Source: Alcanivorax sp. S6407 (GTDB lineage Bacteria > Pseudomonadota > Gammaproteobacteria > Pseudomonadales > Alcanivoracaceae). Taken from it: a DNA stretch of 64,000 nucleotides. The DNA lies in the NCBI RefSeq assembly GCF_023016115.1, contig NZ_JALKBH010000002.1, positions 434,001-498,000 on the forward strand, read 5' to 3'. The notes beneath the pieces are model-generated. The model was not told the origin of the DNA. It made no database searches and worked only from the letters and a program-made list of their open reading frames with translations. Each line of letters starts with the position of its first letter. Position 1 is the first letter of the stretch. A program made the position numbers and the translations under genes. This document shows, one piece after another, positions 17,053 to 25,948 of the stretch.

Positions 17053-18669
17053 TCAGGCTTGAGCCTGATCTGCCTTGATCATGTCTGCGGCTTTTTCCGC
17101 AATCATGATGGTGGGAGCATTGGTGTTGCCGCTAACCAGCGACGGCATCACGGAAGCATCCACCACACGCAGTCCTTCCAGACCACGGACTTTCAATTGC
17201 GGGTCGACAACCGCCATGTCGTCCAGGCCCATCTTGCAGGAGCCCACCGGGTGGTAAACGGTATCGGAGCGGGAGCGCAGGTGATCTCTCCAGTCTTCGT
17301 CGGTAAAGTCAGGGCGCACCCCGAACATGGGCTCTTCGCGATACTTCGCCAGCGGCTCGCCTTCCAGAATATTGCGGGTGATCTTGGCCCCCTTGAGCAG
17401 GGTTTCCAGATCGCGATCGTCGCCCAGGAAATTGGGGTCAATCCCCGGCGCCGCCAGCGGATCACCACTCTTGAGGAACACCCGGCCGCGGGAATGGGGG
17501 CGCAGCACACAGACGTGACAGCTGAAACCATGGCCCAGGGTGAGCTTGCGGGCGTGGTCGTCGACCACCGAAATGACAAAGTGCAGCTGTAGATCGGGGC
17601 GAGTGACAGATGCCTCGGATTTGACGAAAGCGGCCCCTTCCGCGAAAGGCGTGGCAATCATGCCGGTACCATCTTTTCGCCATTGCAGGATGTGCTTGAA
17701 CAGATTGAAGCTGGCGGCAATGCCGATGCCGAAGTTGTCGGTATCTTTTGATCGATAGGACAGGATGAAATCAATGTGATCCTGCAGATTCTGGCCCACG
17801 CCGGGCAGTTCGTGGACCATGTCGATGCCGTGGGGAGTGATATCTTCCGGCCGACCGACCCCCGAAAGCTGCAGCAATTGTGGGCTACCGAAGGCGCCAC
17901 CCGCCACCAGCACCTCACGTTTCGCTTTCACCACCGCATCCTGTCCCTTCTGGTGATATGCCACCCCGGTGGCTCGCTTACCCTCGAAGACAATGCGGGT
18001 CGCGTGGGCCGCAGTGATCACGGTGAGATTGCTGCGATCCATGACAGGATGCAGGAAGCCTGCTGCCGTGGAGCAACGCTCGCCGTTTTTCGGCTGGCCG
18101 TGAAACTGGGTCACCTGGTAGATACCCGCACCCTCGTTATCGCCAGTATTGAAGTCCTCTACTACCGGGTAGCCGGCCTGTCTGGCCGATTCAACAAAGG
18201 CATGGGTTACCGGGCGGGGAGATTTCTGGTTGCTGACATGCAGCGGCCCATCGGCACCATGAAACGCATCGCTACCGTTTTCATTGTTTTCTGACTTGAT
18301 GAAATAGGGGAGCACTTCATCCCAGGACCAGCCGGCACAACCCTGCTCGGCCCAGTTGTCGTAATCTTCCTTCTGGCCACGCACATAGAGCATGGCATTG
18401 ATGGCACTTGAACCGCCCAGGGCCTTGCCGCGGGGCTGATAACCCAGACGGCCGTTCAAACCGGGCTGGGGCTCGGTCTCGAACGCCCAGTTGCTGACCA
18501 TGCCGTTGGGCAGCATGGCGACCACGCCAGCGGGTGCACGAATCATGATGTGATCACCCTGGCCGCCGGCTTCCAGCAGGCACACGGAAATCGAAGGATC
18601 TTCACTGAGCCGGGCTGCCAGAACGGCACCCGCCGACCCGCCACCGACGATGACGTAATCAAATTCCAT
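17053..18669 (-). CDS. alkJ: Alcohol dehydrogenase AlkJ (GMC family, FAD)
   Basis: A 538-residue membrane-associated flavoprotein that oxidises medium-chain alcohols to aldehydes. The N-terminal FAD motif DYVIVGGGSAGAVLAARLSEDP, the GMC signature 1 (GKALGGSSAINAMLYVRG, about 79-96), signature 2 (GAFGSPQLLQLSG, about 255) and C-terminal HPVGSCKMG with LRVVDASVMPSLVSGNTNAPTIMIAEKAADMI (family layout) are all present. I chose the ATG at 18669 (MEFDYVIVGGG), preceded by GGGAG; the longer open frame runs through promoter sequence. It precedes alkK on the same strand, probably one operon. Confidence 0.93.
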   Translation of the reverse strand: MEFDYVIVGGGSAGAVLAARLSEDPSISVCLLEAGGQGDHIMIRAPAGVVAMLPNGMVSNWAFETEPQPGLNGRLGYQPRGKALGGSSAINAMLYVRGQKEDYDNWAEQGCAGWSWDEVLPYFIKSENNENGSDAFHGADGPLHVSNQKSPRPVTHAFVESARQAGYPVVEDFNTGDNEGAGIYQVTQFHGQPKNGERCSTAAGFLHPVMDRSNLTVITAAHATRIVFEGKRATGVAYHQKGQDAVVKAKREVLVAGGAFGSPQLLQLSGVGRPEDITPHGIDMVHELPGVGQNLQDHIDFILSYRSKDTDNFGIGIAASFNLFKHILQWRKDGTGMIATPFAEGAAFVKSEASVTRPDLQLHFVISVVDDHARKLTLGHGFSCHVCVLRPHSRGRVFLKSGDPLAAPGIDPNFLGDDRDLETLLKGAKITRNILEGEPLAKYREEPMFGVRPDFTDEDWRDHLRSRSDTVYHPVGSCKMGLDDMAVVDPQLKVRGLEGLRVVDASVMPSLVSGNTNAPTIMIAEKAADMIKADQAQA

Positions 18670-18918
18670 CTTGCACTCCCTGTTGTTCTTTTCAGTATTG
18701 TGCGGCCCAGCGCATCGCGCCCTCGCAGGCCAGCACCCAATCAACCACCTAATTTGGTCATTTGTCCAGTTTCCTTGTACTAACCTTTGGGTTGTTTTTT
18801 GTAACTTTGCGGGCCGGTCCACAGTGAACCCGTCGGCCCGACCATCCGGCGGACGCCAGATGCCACAAGGGCACGGTTATCGTAATCTCGAAGTATCAGC
18901 ACCCAGAGGGAGAACGGG

Positions 18919-19422
18919 ATGCGATTTCACAAGCAAAGCACCTACCCTTACCCGGTCACCACGGTGATTCAGCTGTTTTCCGACAAGGACTATTTTCTTG
19001 AGAAACACCGCCTTACCGGTGCCCAGCGGATCCAGCTATTGGAGCAGCGTCTCGACAACGGCATCAGTACCATCACCGTGCGCCGCGATGTCTCCCTGGA
19101 AATCCCCTTACCCGCCTTCGCCCGCAAATTTATCCACGACACCGTCACCCTGACCCAGACAGATCGCTGGGACCAGACCAGGCGAACCGGCACCCTGGAC
19201 ATTCACATGACCGGCACTCCGGCAAAGGTCACCTGCAACATGAAACTGTCTGAGGCGAATAGCGAGACGGTGCTGGATCTGGACTTCGACATCGAGGTCA
19301 ACGTGCCCCTGGTGGGCCAGAAGATTGCCGCCCTGATGGCACGGGATCTGGACAGAAAATTTCAACGCGATGACGAGAAAGGCAAAATTGTAATGGCAGA
19401 ACTGGCCAGGCGTTATCAATGA
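18919..19422 (+). CDS. DUF2505 family protein
   Basis: A 167-residue protein matching the DUF2505 pattern: an N-terminal MRFHKQSTYPYPVTTVIQLFSD, alternating beta strands and a C-terminal helix ending in MAELARRYQ, the layout of a START/SRPBCC-like lipid-binding fold. No signal peptide. It is divergent from alkJ across a 249-base gap that holds no other gene I can support, and may belong to the lipid metabolism block. Function unknown; family assignment is from memory of the motif pattern. Confidence 0.8.
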   Translation: MRFHKQSTYPYPVTTVIQLFSDKDYFLEKHRLTGAQRIQLLEQRLDNGISTITVRRDVSLEIPLPAFARKFIHDTVTLTQTDRWDQTRRTGTLDIHMTGTPAKVTCNMKLSEANSETVLDLDFDIEVNVPLVGQKIAALMARDLDRKFQRDDEKGKIVMAELARRYQ

Positions 19423-19447
19423 AGGGATATTGGTAATGACAGAATCA

Positions 19448-19470
19448 GGAAAAGGCCGCAGCGGCGGCCT
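19448..19470 (-). terminator. Terminator of the MddA-like gene
   Basis: AGGCCGC (19453-19459) pairs with GCGGCCT (19464-19470) around a four-base loop. On the minus strand the stem is followed by TTTCC, so it can end the minus-strand transcript of 19488-20252. Confidence 0.6.
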
Positions 19471-19487
19471 CTGCCTCATCCTGACAT

Positions 19488-20252
19488 TTAATGCTTTCTC
19501 AGGGTAAAGAGCGCGCCAACCCGCCGGCGATAATCGTCGTATCGGGGGCCGATACTGTTGCGAAGATCCTTTTCTTCAAAATAGACACCAATAGCGATAT
19601 AGATCGTCAGTCCTACCGCCATCATCAACGCCGATGCTGTCATCGCCGGGGTAAACCAGACTCCCACCAGCACGCCCAGCATGATGGGATGGCGGCTATA
19701 GCGATACATCCAGTTTTCCTTGAACGGTAACGGCGTGTACTCGCGATTGTGGGCGGCCAGCCAGGCCTGACGCAAACCGAACAGATCAAAATGGTTGATG
19801 GCAAAAGTAGCCGCCAACAGGTAGCTCCACCCGGCCACAAACATTAACCAGAACAGGATCGCCGCCCGCCCTTCGACCTGCCAGCCAACGCCGTTCAAAG
19901 GTTGCCAAAGCACCACCACCAGCATCAGTGCAGCGCCGCTCATCAAGACATAATTACTGCGCTCAAGGGCCGCGGAAAAATGTCTGTTGATCCACGATTT
20001 GAACGCCGGTCGCGCCATGATGGAATGCTGCCCACCCCAAATGGCAAGTAACAACAGATTGACAAACCCTGCGCTCACATTGTTGTCGGCTACCACCACC
20101 ATCTGGCCAAGCGGTAATAGCCCCGCCATTGCAAACACAAGAGCGGCCAGCCCCGTGACACCGATGACATAGGCGAAAACGCTATATGCGATCAAACTAT
20201 AGGCATGAGAATGATGTTCCTTGATATCCGTCTGCTTGGCAGTAGTCGCCAT
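19488..20252 (-). CDS. NnrU/ICMT-type membrane methyltransferase, MddA-like
   Basis: A 254-residue integral membrane protein with five to six predicted helices. Motifs INHFDLFGLRQAW (about 155-167), YRYSRHPIMLGVLVG (near 190) and FEEKDLRNSIGPRYDDYRRRV (near 230) follow the pattern of the isoprenylcysteine/phospholipid methyltransferase superfamily and in particular of MddA, which methylates methanethiol with S-adenosylmethionine to give dimethyl sulfide. I chose the ATG at 20252 (MATTAKQTDIKEHH). The MddA assignment rests on remembered motif resemblance; NnrU-like alternatives remain possible. It stands alone, convergent with the DUF2505 gene. Confidence 0.8.
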   Translation of the reverse strand: MATTAKQTDIKEHHSHAYSLIAYSVFAYVIGVTGLAALVFAMAGLLPLGQMVVVADNNVSAGFVNLLLLAIWGGQHSIMARPAFKSWINRHFSAALERSNYVLMSGAALMLVVVLWQPLNGVGWQVEGRAAILFWLMFVAGWSYLLAATFAINHFDLFGLRQAWLAAHNREYTPLPFKENWMYRYSRHPIMLGVLVGVWFTPAMTASALMMAVGLTIYIAIGVYFEEKDLRNSIGPRYDDYRRRVGALFTLRKH

Positions 20253-20356
20253 GACAAAGCCCTCCATGGTATGTCCTGACAACGAGTGTGTGCCCATTCA
20301 GGTAACGCATCCCGGAACCGGTCTACAAATCCACACAGATCACCAACGGGGCGGCG

Positions 20357-20401
20357 ATCGGGGACACGCATCAACTCATCCAATTCATGCGTGTCCCCGA
20401 T
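20357..20401. mobile_element. 45-bp mini-element (REPIN/MITE-like) of the 30-33 kb transposon family
   Basis: A perfect 15-bp inverted repeat, ATCGGGGACACGCAT and ATGCGTGTCCCCGAT, flanks a 15-base spacer. The same GGGGACACGCAT(A)AATT sequence forms both ends of the RAYT-like transposase elements at 30.3-33.3 kb, so this is a gene-less derivative made of the two ends alone. It lies in the 220-base gap between the MddA-like gene and fdhD, 70 bases upstream of the fdhD start. Confidence 0.8.
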
Positions 20402-20472
20402 TGAGACCACAGAGGTTGGACGCCCCAGTCCCATCTAGCCTAATCTAGGAGGACTATTTACCGAGGTACACC

Positions 20473-21294
20473 ATGGCCCCTTCCTCCTGGACACCGGCCG
20501 ACAATCCCGACCCACCGTCGCAGCCGATCACCTTTTCCTACCAGGAAATCGGCCCGTCCGGTCGGTCAGGCGCAACCGCCCTGGCGGAAGAAACGCCTCT
20601 GGCTATCAGCTTCAACGGCATCAATCAGGCGGTGATGATGGTGTCGCCCCATGATCTGGATGACTTTATTACCGGCTTCAGCATCAGTAACCGGATCATT
20701 GATGAGCCCAACGAGATTCGCGACATTCAGTACCAGCAGAACAGCGATGCCCTGCTGGCACAGGTGGAGATTTCCCATCGCGCCCACTGGCACCTGAAAC
20801 AACATCGGCGCCAGCTAATGGGCGCCAGCGGCTGCGGCATCTGTGGTGTCGAGGCGCTGGAGCAGGCCATGCCGGACCTTGCCCCACTGGAGCCCGCAGC
20901 GATTCCCCACTGGCAGCAGTTTGACGAGCTTCGCGACCGTATCGCCCGGGCCCAGACACTTGCCCAGACCAGTGGCGCCCTGCATGCAGCCCTCTATCTG
21001 GACGAACAGGGAGAAATCCGTTTTTGCCGCGAAGATATCGGCAGACACAACGCCCTGGACAAACTGATTGGCGCCATGGCCCGGGAGAACACCAATGCCA
21101 ACAAAGGGGTAGTGGTCATCACCAGCCGCTGCGGACTGGAACTGGTGCACAAGGCTGTACGGGCCCGCATCGGTACCCTCGCCACCCTGTCAGCCCCCAG
21201 CGAGGTGACAGTGCGCTGGGCACGTCACTACCACCTCAACCTGATCCACGTACCCCACGAGAGTGCCCCGCGCCTTTACAGCCCGGCACCATAA
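20473..21294 (+). CDS. fdhD: Formate dehydrogenase accessory sulfurtransferase FdhD
   Basis: FdhD carries sulfur from IscS to the bis-molybdopterin-guanine-dinucleotide cofactor, which is required for formate dehydrogenase-type enzymes. The 273-residue protein has the catalytic loop GASGCGICG (C121, C124), the N-terminal EETPLAISFNG, and the C-terminal VVVITSRCGLELVHKA. It faces the YdeP-type molybdopterin oxidoreductase gene tail to tail, 11 bases apart, which fits a shared cofactor. Confidence 0.96.
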   Translation: MAPSSWTPADNPDPPSQPITFSYQEIGPSGRSGATALAEETPLAISFNGINQAVMMVSPHDLDDFITGFSISNRIIDEPNEIRDIQYQQNSDALLAQVEISHRAHWHLKQHRRQLMGASGCGICGVEALEQAMPDLAPLEPAAIPHWQQFDELRDRIARAQTLAQTSGALHAALYLDEQGEIRFCREDIGRHNALDKLIGAMARENTNANKGVVVITSRCGLELVHKAVRARIGTLATLSAPSEVTVRWARHYHLNLIHVPHESAPRLYSPAP

Positions 21295-21305
21295 TGCGCC
21301 CGGGG

Positions 21306-23573
21306 TCAGGCACTCTTGCTGATTCTTACTGGCACTGACTTGTACGACGGCGTACCACTGTCCTGATCCTTGTAATCCAGCGGCACCAGCCGATTGGCTT
21401 CCGGGTAATAAGCGGCCACCGTACCTCTCGCGATCTTGTACTCGATAGCCGTCAGGTTTTCATAGCGAAGCGTCTTGCCGTCCAGGGCGGTTTCGATATC
21501 CACCGTGTCACCGTGTTCCAGCCCCCGATCCGCCAGGTCCTGTGCATTCATGAACACCACATCGCGGCGACCGAAGACGCCTCTATAGCGATCATCCATA
21601 CCATAGATGGTGGTGTTGTACTGATCATGACTGCGAATCGTCACCAGACGCAGCACCTCTTCATCCGTCACCGCACAACTGGATTCCAGGCCATCGAAGA
21701 CAAAGAACTCCGCCTTGCCAGAGGGGGTATTCCAGATCCGTTGGGTAGCCGCCAATGGCATGCGAAAGCCTCCGGGTTCACGAATCCTGGCGTTATAGTC
21801 ATCAAACCCGGTAATGGTTTTTTCGATGAGGTCACGGATACGATCGTAATCTTCCACCAGTCCCAGCCAGTCCACCTTGCTGTGCGGCAGCGTGGCCTTT
21901 GCCATTCCTGCCACAATCGCCGGCTCGGATTTCAGCCAGTCAGACGCTGGCGCCAGCTTGCCCGCGGAGGCATGCACCATGGACATGGAATCTTCCACAG
22001 TGACCGACTGGGGCCCAGCCGCCTGCTCGTCCAGTTCGGTGCGGCCCAGGCAGGGAAACAGGAAGGTTTCCCTGGAAGTCAGCAGATGGGAGCGGTTCAA
22101 CTTGGTGCCCACATGCACACCAAGATCCAGCTTCTTCATGGCAGGATAACTCGCCTCGGTATCGGGCATGGCTACCGCAAAGTTACCGCCCAGGCACAAC
22201 AGGGCCCGCGCACTGCCATCAATCATCGCTTCCATGGTCTGCACCGAGTCATGACCATGCTCGCTGGGCGGAGTAAACCCGAAAGTCTCCTGCAATTTCT
22301 CCAGAAAAGCGGCGGTGGGTTTTTCAGTAATCCCCACCGTGCGATTGCCCTGCACGTTGGAGTGCCCACGCAACGGACAGATGCCCGCCCCCGGCTTGCC
22401 GATGTTGCCCTTTAGCAATAACAGATCGGCAATCAGCCGCACATTGGACGTGCCCTTGTTGTGCTGGGTAATACCCATGCCGTAGGTGACAATAGTGGCA
22501 TTGGAGCGGGCATAAGCAGCCGCCACCATTTCCAGATCTTTCTGCAGCAAGCCACTTTCACGCTCGATGTCCGCCCACTGGGTGGCGTCGATATCGGCGA
22601 CCAACGCCTCGAAGCCCGCGGTATGCTGATCGATAAACTCCCGATCCAGCACCCCACCCGAATCCTGCTCCAGTTGCAGAACGCCTTTCATGATCCCCTT
22701 GAGCGCCGCTGCATCACCGCCGGCACGAACCTGAAAATAGGAAGAAGCAATCGGGGTAGAGCCGTAAGTAGCCATTTCAATCATGTTCTGCGGGTCCGCG
22801 AAGCGTTCCAGCGACCGCTCCTTGAGCGGATTGAACACCATGATCGGCACCTTGCGCCGCGACACCTCATGCAGCGTGCCCATCATCCGCGGGTGATTGG
22901 TACCGGGGTTGTGGCCGATGGAAAGAATCAGTTCGCAGTGATCAAAGTCATCCAGTGACACCGTGCCCTTGCCGATGCCGATGGAGCGCGGCAGACCCAC
23001 GCTGGTGGCTTCGTGGCACATATTCGAACAGTCGGGAAAGTTGTTGGTGCCCAGCTCGCGGGCGAACAGCTGGTAAAGATAAGCAGCCTCGTTGGAGGCC
23101 CGGCCAGAGGTATAGAACTCCACCTGGTTGGGCTCCAGCCCACGCAGGATTTCGCCAATACGATCAAACGCCGCCTGCCACTCGATGGGCTCGTAATGAT
23201 CCGTTTCACTGTTGTAGACCATGGGCTGGGTCAGCCGGCCTATGCCTTCCAGATCATGGTCGTGCCAGCTCAGCAATTCGGTCACGGAATGGGCGGCGAA
23301 GAATTCCGGCGTCACCCGTTTTTTGGTGGCCTCCCAGGTCACTGCCTTGGCGCCGTTCTCACAGAATTGAAAGGTAGAACCGTGTTCCTTATCGGGCCAG
23401 GCACAACCCGGGCAATCGAAACCGTTGGGCTGGTTGGTACGCAATAACGTGAGCGGCGCCTGCAGCGTATCCATCTCACTGCGCACAGCCTCCGCCGTTG
23501 CCTTCAAGGCGCCCCAGCCCCCGGCAGGGCCTCCGTATTCCTTGACCCCTGGAACCTTGCGTTTACCTGACAT
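21306..23573 (-). CDS. FdhF/YdeP-family molybdopterin oxidoreductase
   Basis: A 755-residue cytoplasmic oxidoreductase of the YdeP branch of formate-dehydrogenase-like proteins. The YdeP hallmark GFDCPGCAWPD is at residues 51-61 (C54, C57), followed by the molybdopterin domains (FYTSGRASNEAAYLYQLFARELGTNNFPDCSN with the metal-ligand region, then NPGTNHPRMMGTLHE and GHSNVQGNRTVGITEKP) and the C-terminal dinucleotide-binding domain (TIRSHDQYNTTIYGMDDRYRG). YdeP in E. coli is linked to acid resistance and its substrate is unknown. Probably depends on the neighbouring FdhD. Confidence 0.93.
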   Translation of the reverse strand: MSGKRKVPGVKEYGGPAGGWGALKATAEAVRSEMDTLQAPLTLLRTNQPNGFDCPGCAWPDKEHGSTFQFCENGAKAVTWEATKKRVTPEFFAAHSVTELLSWHDHDLEGIGRLTQPMVYNSETDHYEPIEWQAAFDRIGEILRGLEPNQVEFYTSGRASNEAAYLYQLFARELGTNNFPDCSNMCHEATSVGLPRSIGIGKGTVSLDDFDHCELILSIGHNPGTNHPRMMGTLHEVSRRKVPIMVFNPLKERSLERFADPQNMIEMATYGSTPIASSYFQVRAGGDAAALKGIMKGVLQLEQDSGGVLDREFIDQHTAGFEALVADIDATQWADIERESGLLQKDLEMVAAAYARSNATIVTYGMGITQHNKGTSNVRLIADLLLLKGNIGKPGAGICPLRGHSNVQGNRTVGITEKPTAAFLEKLQETFGFTPPSEHGHDSVQTMEAMIDGSARALLCLGGNFAVAMPDTEASYPAMKKLDLGVHVGTKLNRSHLLTSRETFLFPCLGRTELDEQAAGPQSVTVEDSMSMVHASAGKLAPASDWLKSEPAIVAGMAKATLPHSKVDWLGLVEDYDRIRDLIEKTITGFDDYNARIREPGGFRMPLAATQRIWNTPSGKAEFFVFDGLESSCAVTDEEVLRLVTIRSHDQYNTTIYGMDDRYRGVFGRRDVVFMNAQDLADRGLEHGDTVDIETALDGKTLRYENLTAIEYKIARGTVAAYYPEANRLVPLDYKDQDSGTPSYKSVPVRISKSA

Positions 23574-23670
23574 GAGACACCTTCACTTGATCGCAACGTG
23601 TCCCTATCAAGTACGCTTCGCTCAGCGGGATGTCAACCGGACGCCGGCAGGCGCCTCATCCCGACCCGCC

Positions 23671-24201
23671 CTAAAAGATATTCACCCGGGTCATGTAATC
23701 CACCTTGCGCGCATCCGCCCGTTCCAGTGGCCCCTCGGTACCCGGAGCGGTGGTCTGCCGCCCCTGCTTCGCTGCCACCTTGCTGGAAGGACATTCCATA
23801 GCCAGACCACACAGATCGTTCTCACTCAGGTAACGCACCGCTTCAAGAAAGCTGTACTTTTTTTCCTTGTAGATAATGCGCAAATCCTCAATCTTGCCGG
23901 TTTGGTTGGGGAGAATCACAAAGCGCCCTTTCTCCAGGATGTCGAAGATGAATTCCCGGTAGGGAGCCACCTCTGGCGTGATGGTGAATAGCTTGTCGTT
24001 GTATTGCTTGTCGTGCTGGTCTTTGGAATAAGCAGAAACATTATCCCCATACACCCTTATGGAAAGAATGCCCTGGTCACCGTAGTAAGGATTACGGATC
24101 ATCAAACCATCCGAGGTCTTGAATATCTGATCATAGGCAACAGCATTTGTGGCCACGAACAGCAGCAGCCCCGCCAACAACTGATTCCACATTCTCATCA
24201 T
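23671..24201 (-). CDS. Secreted hypothetical protein
   Basis: A 176-residue protein with a clear signal peptide (MMRMWNQLLAGLLLFVATNAVA, cleavage before YDQ). The mature part is mixed alpha/beta with a single CGLAMEC cysteine pair near the C-terminus and a basic, low-complexity tail. I do not recognise the family. Start at 24201 is preceded by a GGGGGGAA purine stretch. Alone on its strand between ydeP-like and the amidohydrolase gene. Confidence 0.75.
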   Translation of the reverse strand: MMRMWNQLLAGLLLFVATNAVAYDQIFKTSDGLMIRNPYYGDQGILSIRVYGDNVSAYSKDQHDKQYNDKLFTITPEVAPYREFIFDILEKGRFVILPNQTGKIEDLRIIYKEKKYSFLEAVRYLSENDLCGLAMECPSSKVAAKQGRQTTAPGTEGPLERADARKVDYMTRVNIF

Positions 24202-24367
24202 TTCCCCCCTCTTCCATCCTGTTCCCGGTGAACAACTCTGCTGGATATCGTAGCAAGAACCAGGCCTTGGGCCACAACGTCAGCCTCCAGCCTGCCAACG
24301 ATGATTTGATCCGGTATAAAATGACGATAACAGGAGTCCGCGTAAGGCGTTGCCCAAGGAGACACCG

Positions 24368-25732
24368 ATGAGTCGCACCCTGCTGCTCAAGAACGCCACC
24401 GTGGTGGCCACCATGGATGACGACCAGCGAGAAATCGCCAATGGCGCCATCCTTATCACCGATAACCTGATCACCGCGGTGGGCACCACTGACGACCTGC
24501 CCGACGGCGCCGATCAGGTCATCGACCTGCAAGGCCATGTGGTGATGCCCGGGCTGGTGAACACGCACCACCACATGTTCCAGTCCCTCACCCGCGCCCT
24601 GCCGGCAGCCCAGAATGCCGAACTGTTCGACTGGCTCAGCGCCCTGTTTCCGGTGTGGGGCAATATTACCCCGGAGATGATGAACATCTCGGCCAAGACC
24701 GCCATGGCCGAGCTGATCCTGTCCGGCTGCACCACCGCCGCCGATCACGCCTATTTCTACGTGAACGGCAGCCGTCTGGAAGACAACCTGGATGCCGCCC
24801 GTGAAATCGGCATGCGCTATCACGGCGTGCGCGGCGCCATTACCCTGGGGCACAGTGATGGCGGCCTGCCACCGGATCATGTGGTGGAAAAGAATGAGGA
24901 TGCGGTCCTAAAGGAAATGCAGCGCGTCATCGAAGCCAATCACCAGCGCGAGGATGACGCCATGATTCAGGTGGCGGTGGGTCCCTCCTCCCCGTTTACG
25001 GTTACCCCCAACCTGATGCGCGAAAGCGCAAAGCTTGCCCGGGACTACGGGGTGCTGATGCACACCCACACCGCCGAGAACAGCAAGGATCTGGCCTTCA
25101 GTCAGGCGCGCTACAACATGACGCCGGCCCAGTTTGCCGAAGAGATGGGCTGGGTTGGTGACGACGTCTGGCACGCCCACTGTGTGCATCTGGATGACTA
25201 CGGTATCCAGCTGTTCGGCCGCACCGGCACCGGCGTTGCTCACTGCCCCTGTTCCAACATGCGGCTGGCCTCGGGGATCGCGCCGATCCGCAAGATGCTC
25301 AATCACGGCGTCAAGGTAGGCCTGGGCGTGGATGGCACCGCCTCCAATGACGGCAACGACCTGCTCGGCGAAGCCCGTCAGGCCATGCTGGTGGCGCGGG
25401 TACGCCACGAAGACCCCACCGCCATGTCGGCACGCGACGCGCTCCGCATCGCCACCCGCGGTGGCGCCGCCGTGCTCGGCCGGGATCATGCCATCGGCCG
25501 TATCCAGCCGGGCTATTGCGCCGACATCATCGCCTTCCGCATGGACGATATCGCCTATGCCGGCGGGCAGACCGATCCGGTCGCCTCTCTGCTGTTCTCC
25601 ACCCCGCGGCGGGTGAACTACAGCATCATCAACGGCAAGGTGGTGGTCGACCAGGGTCACCTGACGACGCTGAATTTGCCCCGTCATATCGAGCGACATA
25701 ACCAGTTGTCCTGGCAGTTGGTCAACGGCTGA
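24368..25732 (+). CDS. Amidohydrolase, probable 8-oxoguanine deaminase
   Basis: A 454-residue metal-dependent hydrolase of the cytosine/8-oxoguanine deaminase and chlorohydrolase group. Metal ligands are visible: HxH in GLVNTHHHMFQSLTRALP (H67, H69), H in the HTHTAENSKD segment, HAHCVHLDD, and the aspartate in LGVDGTASND. The HHHMFQSLTR motif and overall pattern fit bacterial 8-oxoguanine deaminases (converting 8-oxoguanine to urate); triazine hydrolases of the AtzB/TrzN type are close relatives, so the substrate is not certain. I chose the ATG at 24368 (MSRTLLLKN) with AAGGAGAC upstream. Confidence 0.85.
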   Translation: MSRTLLLKNATVVATMDDDQREIANGAILITDNLITAVGTTDDLPDGADQVIDLQGHVVMPGLVNTHHHMFQSLTRALPAAQNAELFDWLSALFPVWGNITPEMMNISAKTAMAELILSGCTTAADHAYFYVNGSRLEDNLDAAREIGMRYHGVRGAITLGHSDGGLPPDHVVEKNEDAVLKEMQRVIEANHQREDDAMIQVAVGPSSPFTVTPNLMRESAKLARDYGVLMHTHTAENSKDLAFSQARYNMTPAQFAEEMGWVGDDVWHAHCVHLDDYGIQLFGRTGTGVAHCPCSNMRLASGIAPIRKMLNHGVKVGLGVDGTASNDGNDLLGEARQAMLVARVRHEDPTAMSARDALRIATRGGAAVLGRDHAIGRIQPGYCADIIAFRMDDIAYAGGQTDPVASLLFSTPRRVNYSIINGKVVVDQGHLTTLNLPRHIERHNQLSWQLVNG

Positions 25733-25948
25733 GATCCAACTCCCGCCGCACTCATTTCGGGGCTGTGCGGTGGGAGAGTCTGGGCGCCCAGAACTGCAAA
25801 CCCGGGCCAACACGTCTCAATACCACTGCGGCTGAGTTCATCGTCCGCAAACGACAAGCTAGCCTAATTCCCGGAAGCCCGGAAACATTACGCCCGGATT
25901 TGGTGCTATTCTGGCTCGCCATAATAACGTCGAAATGTTTGATCACCC

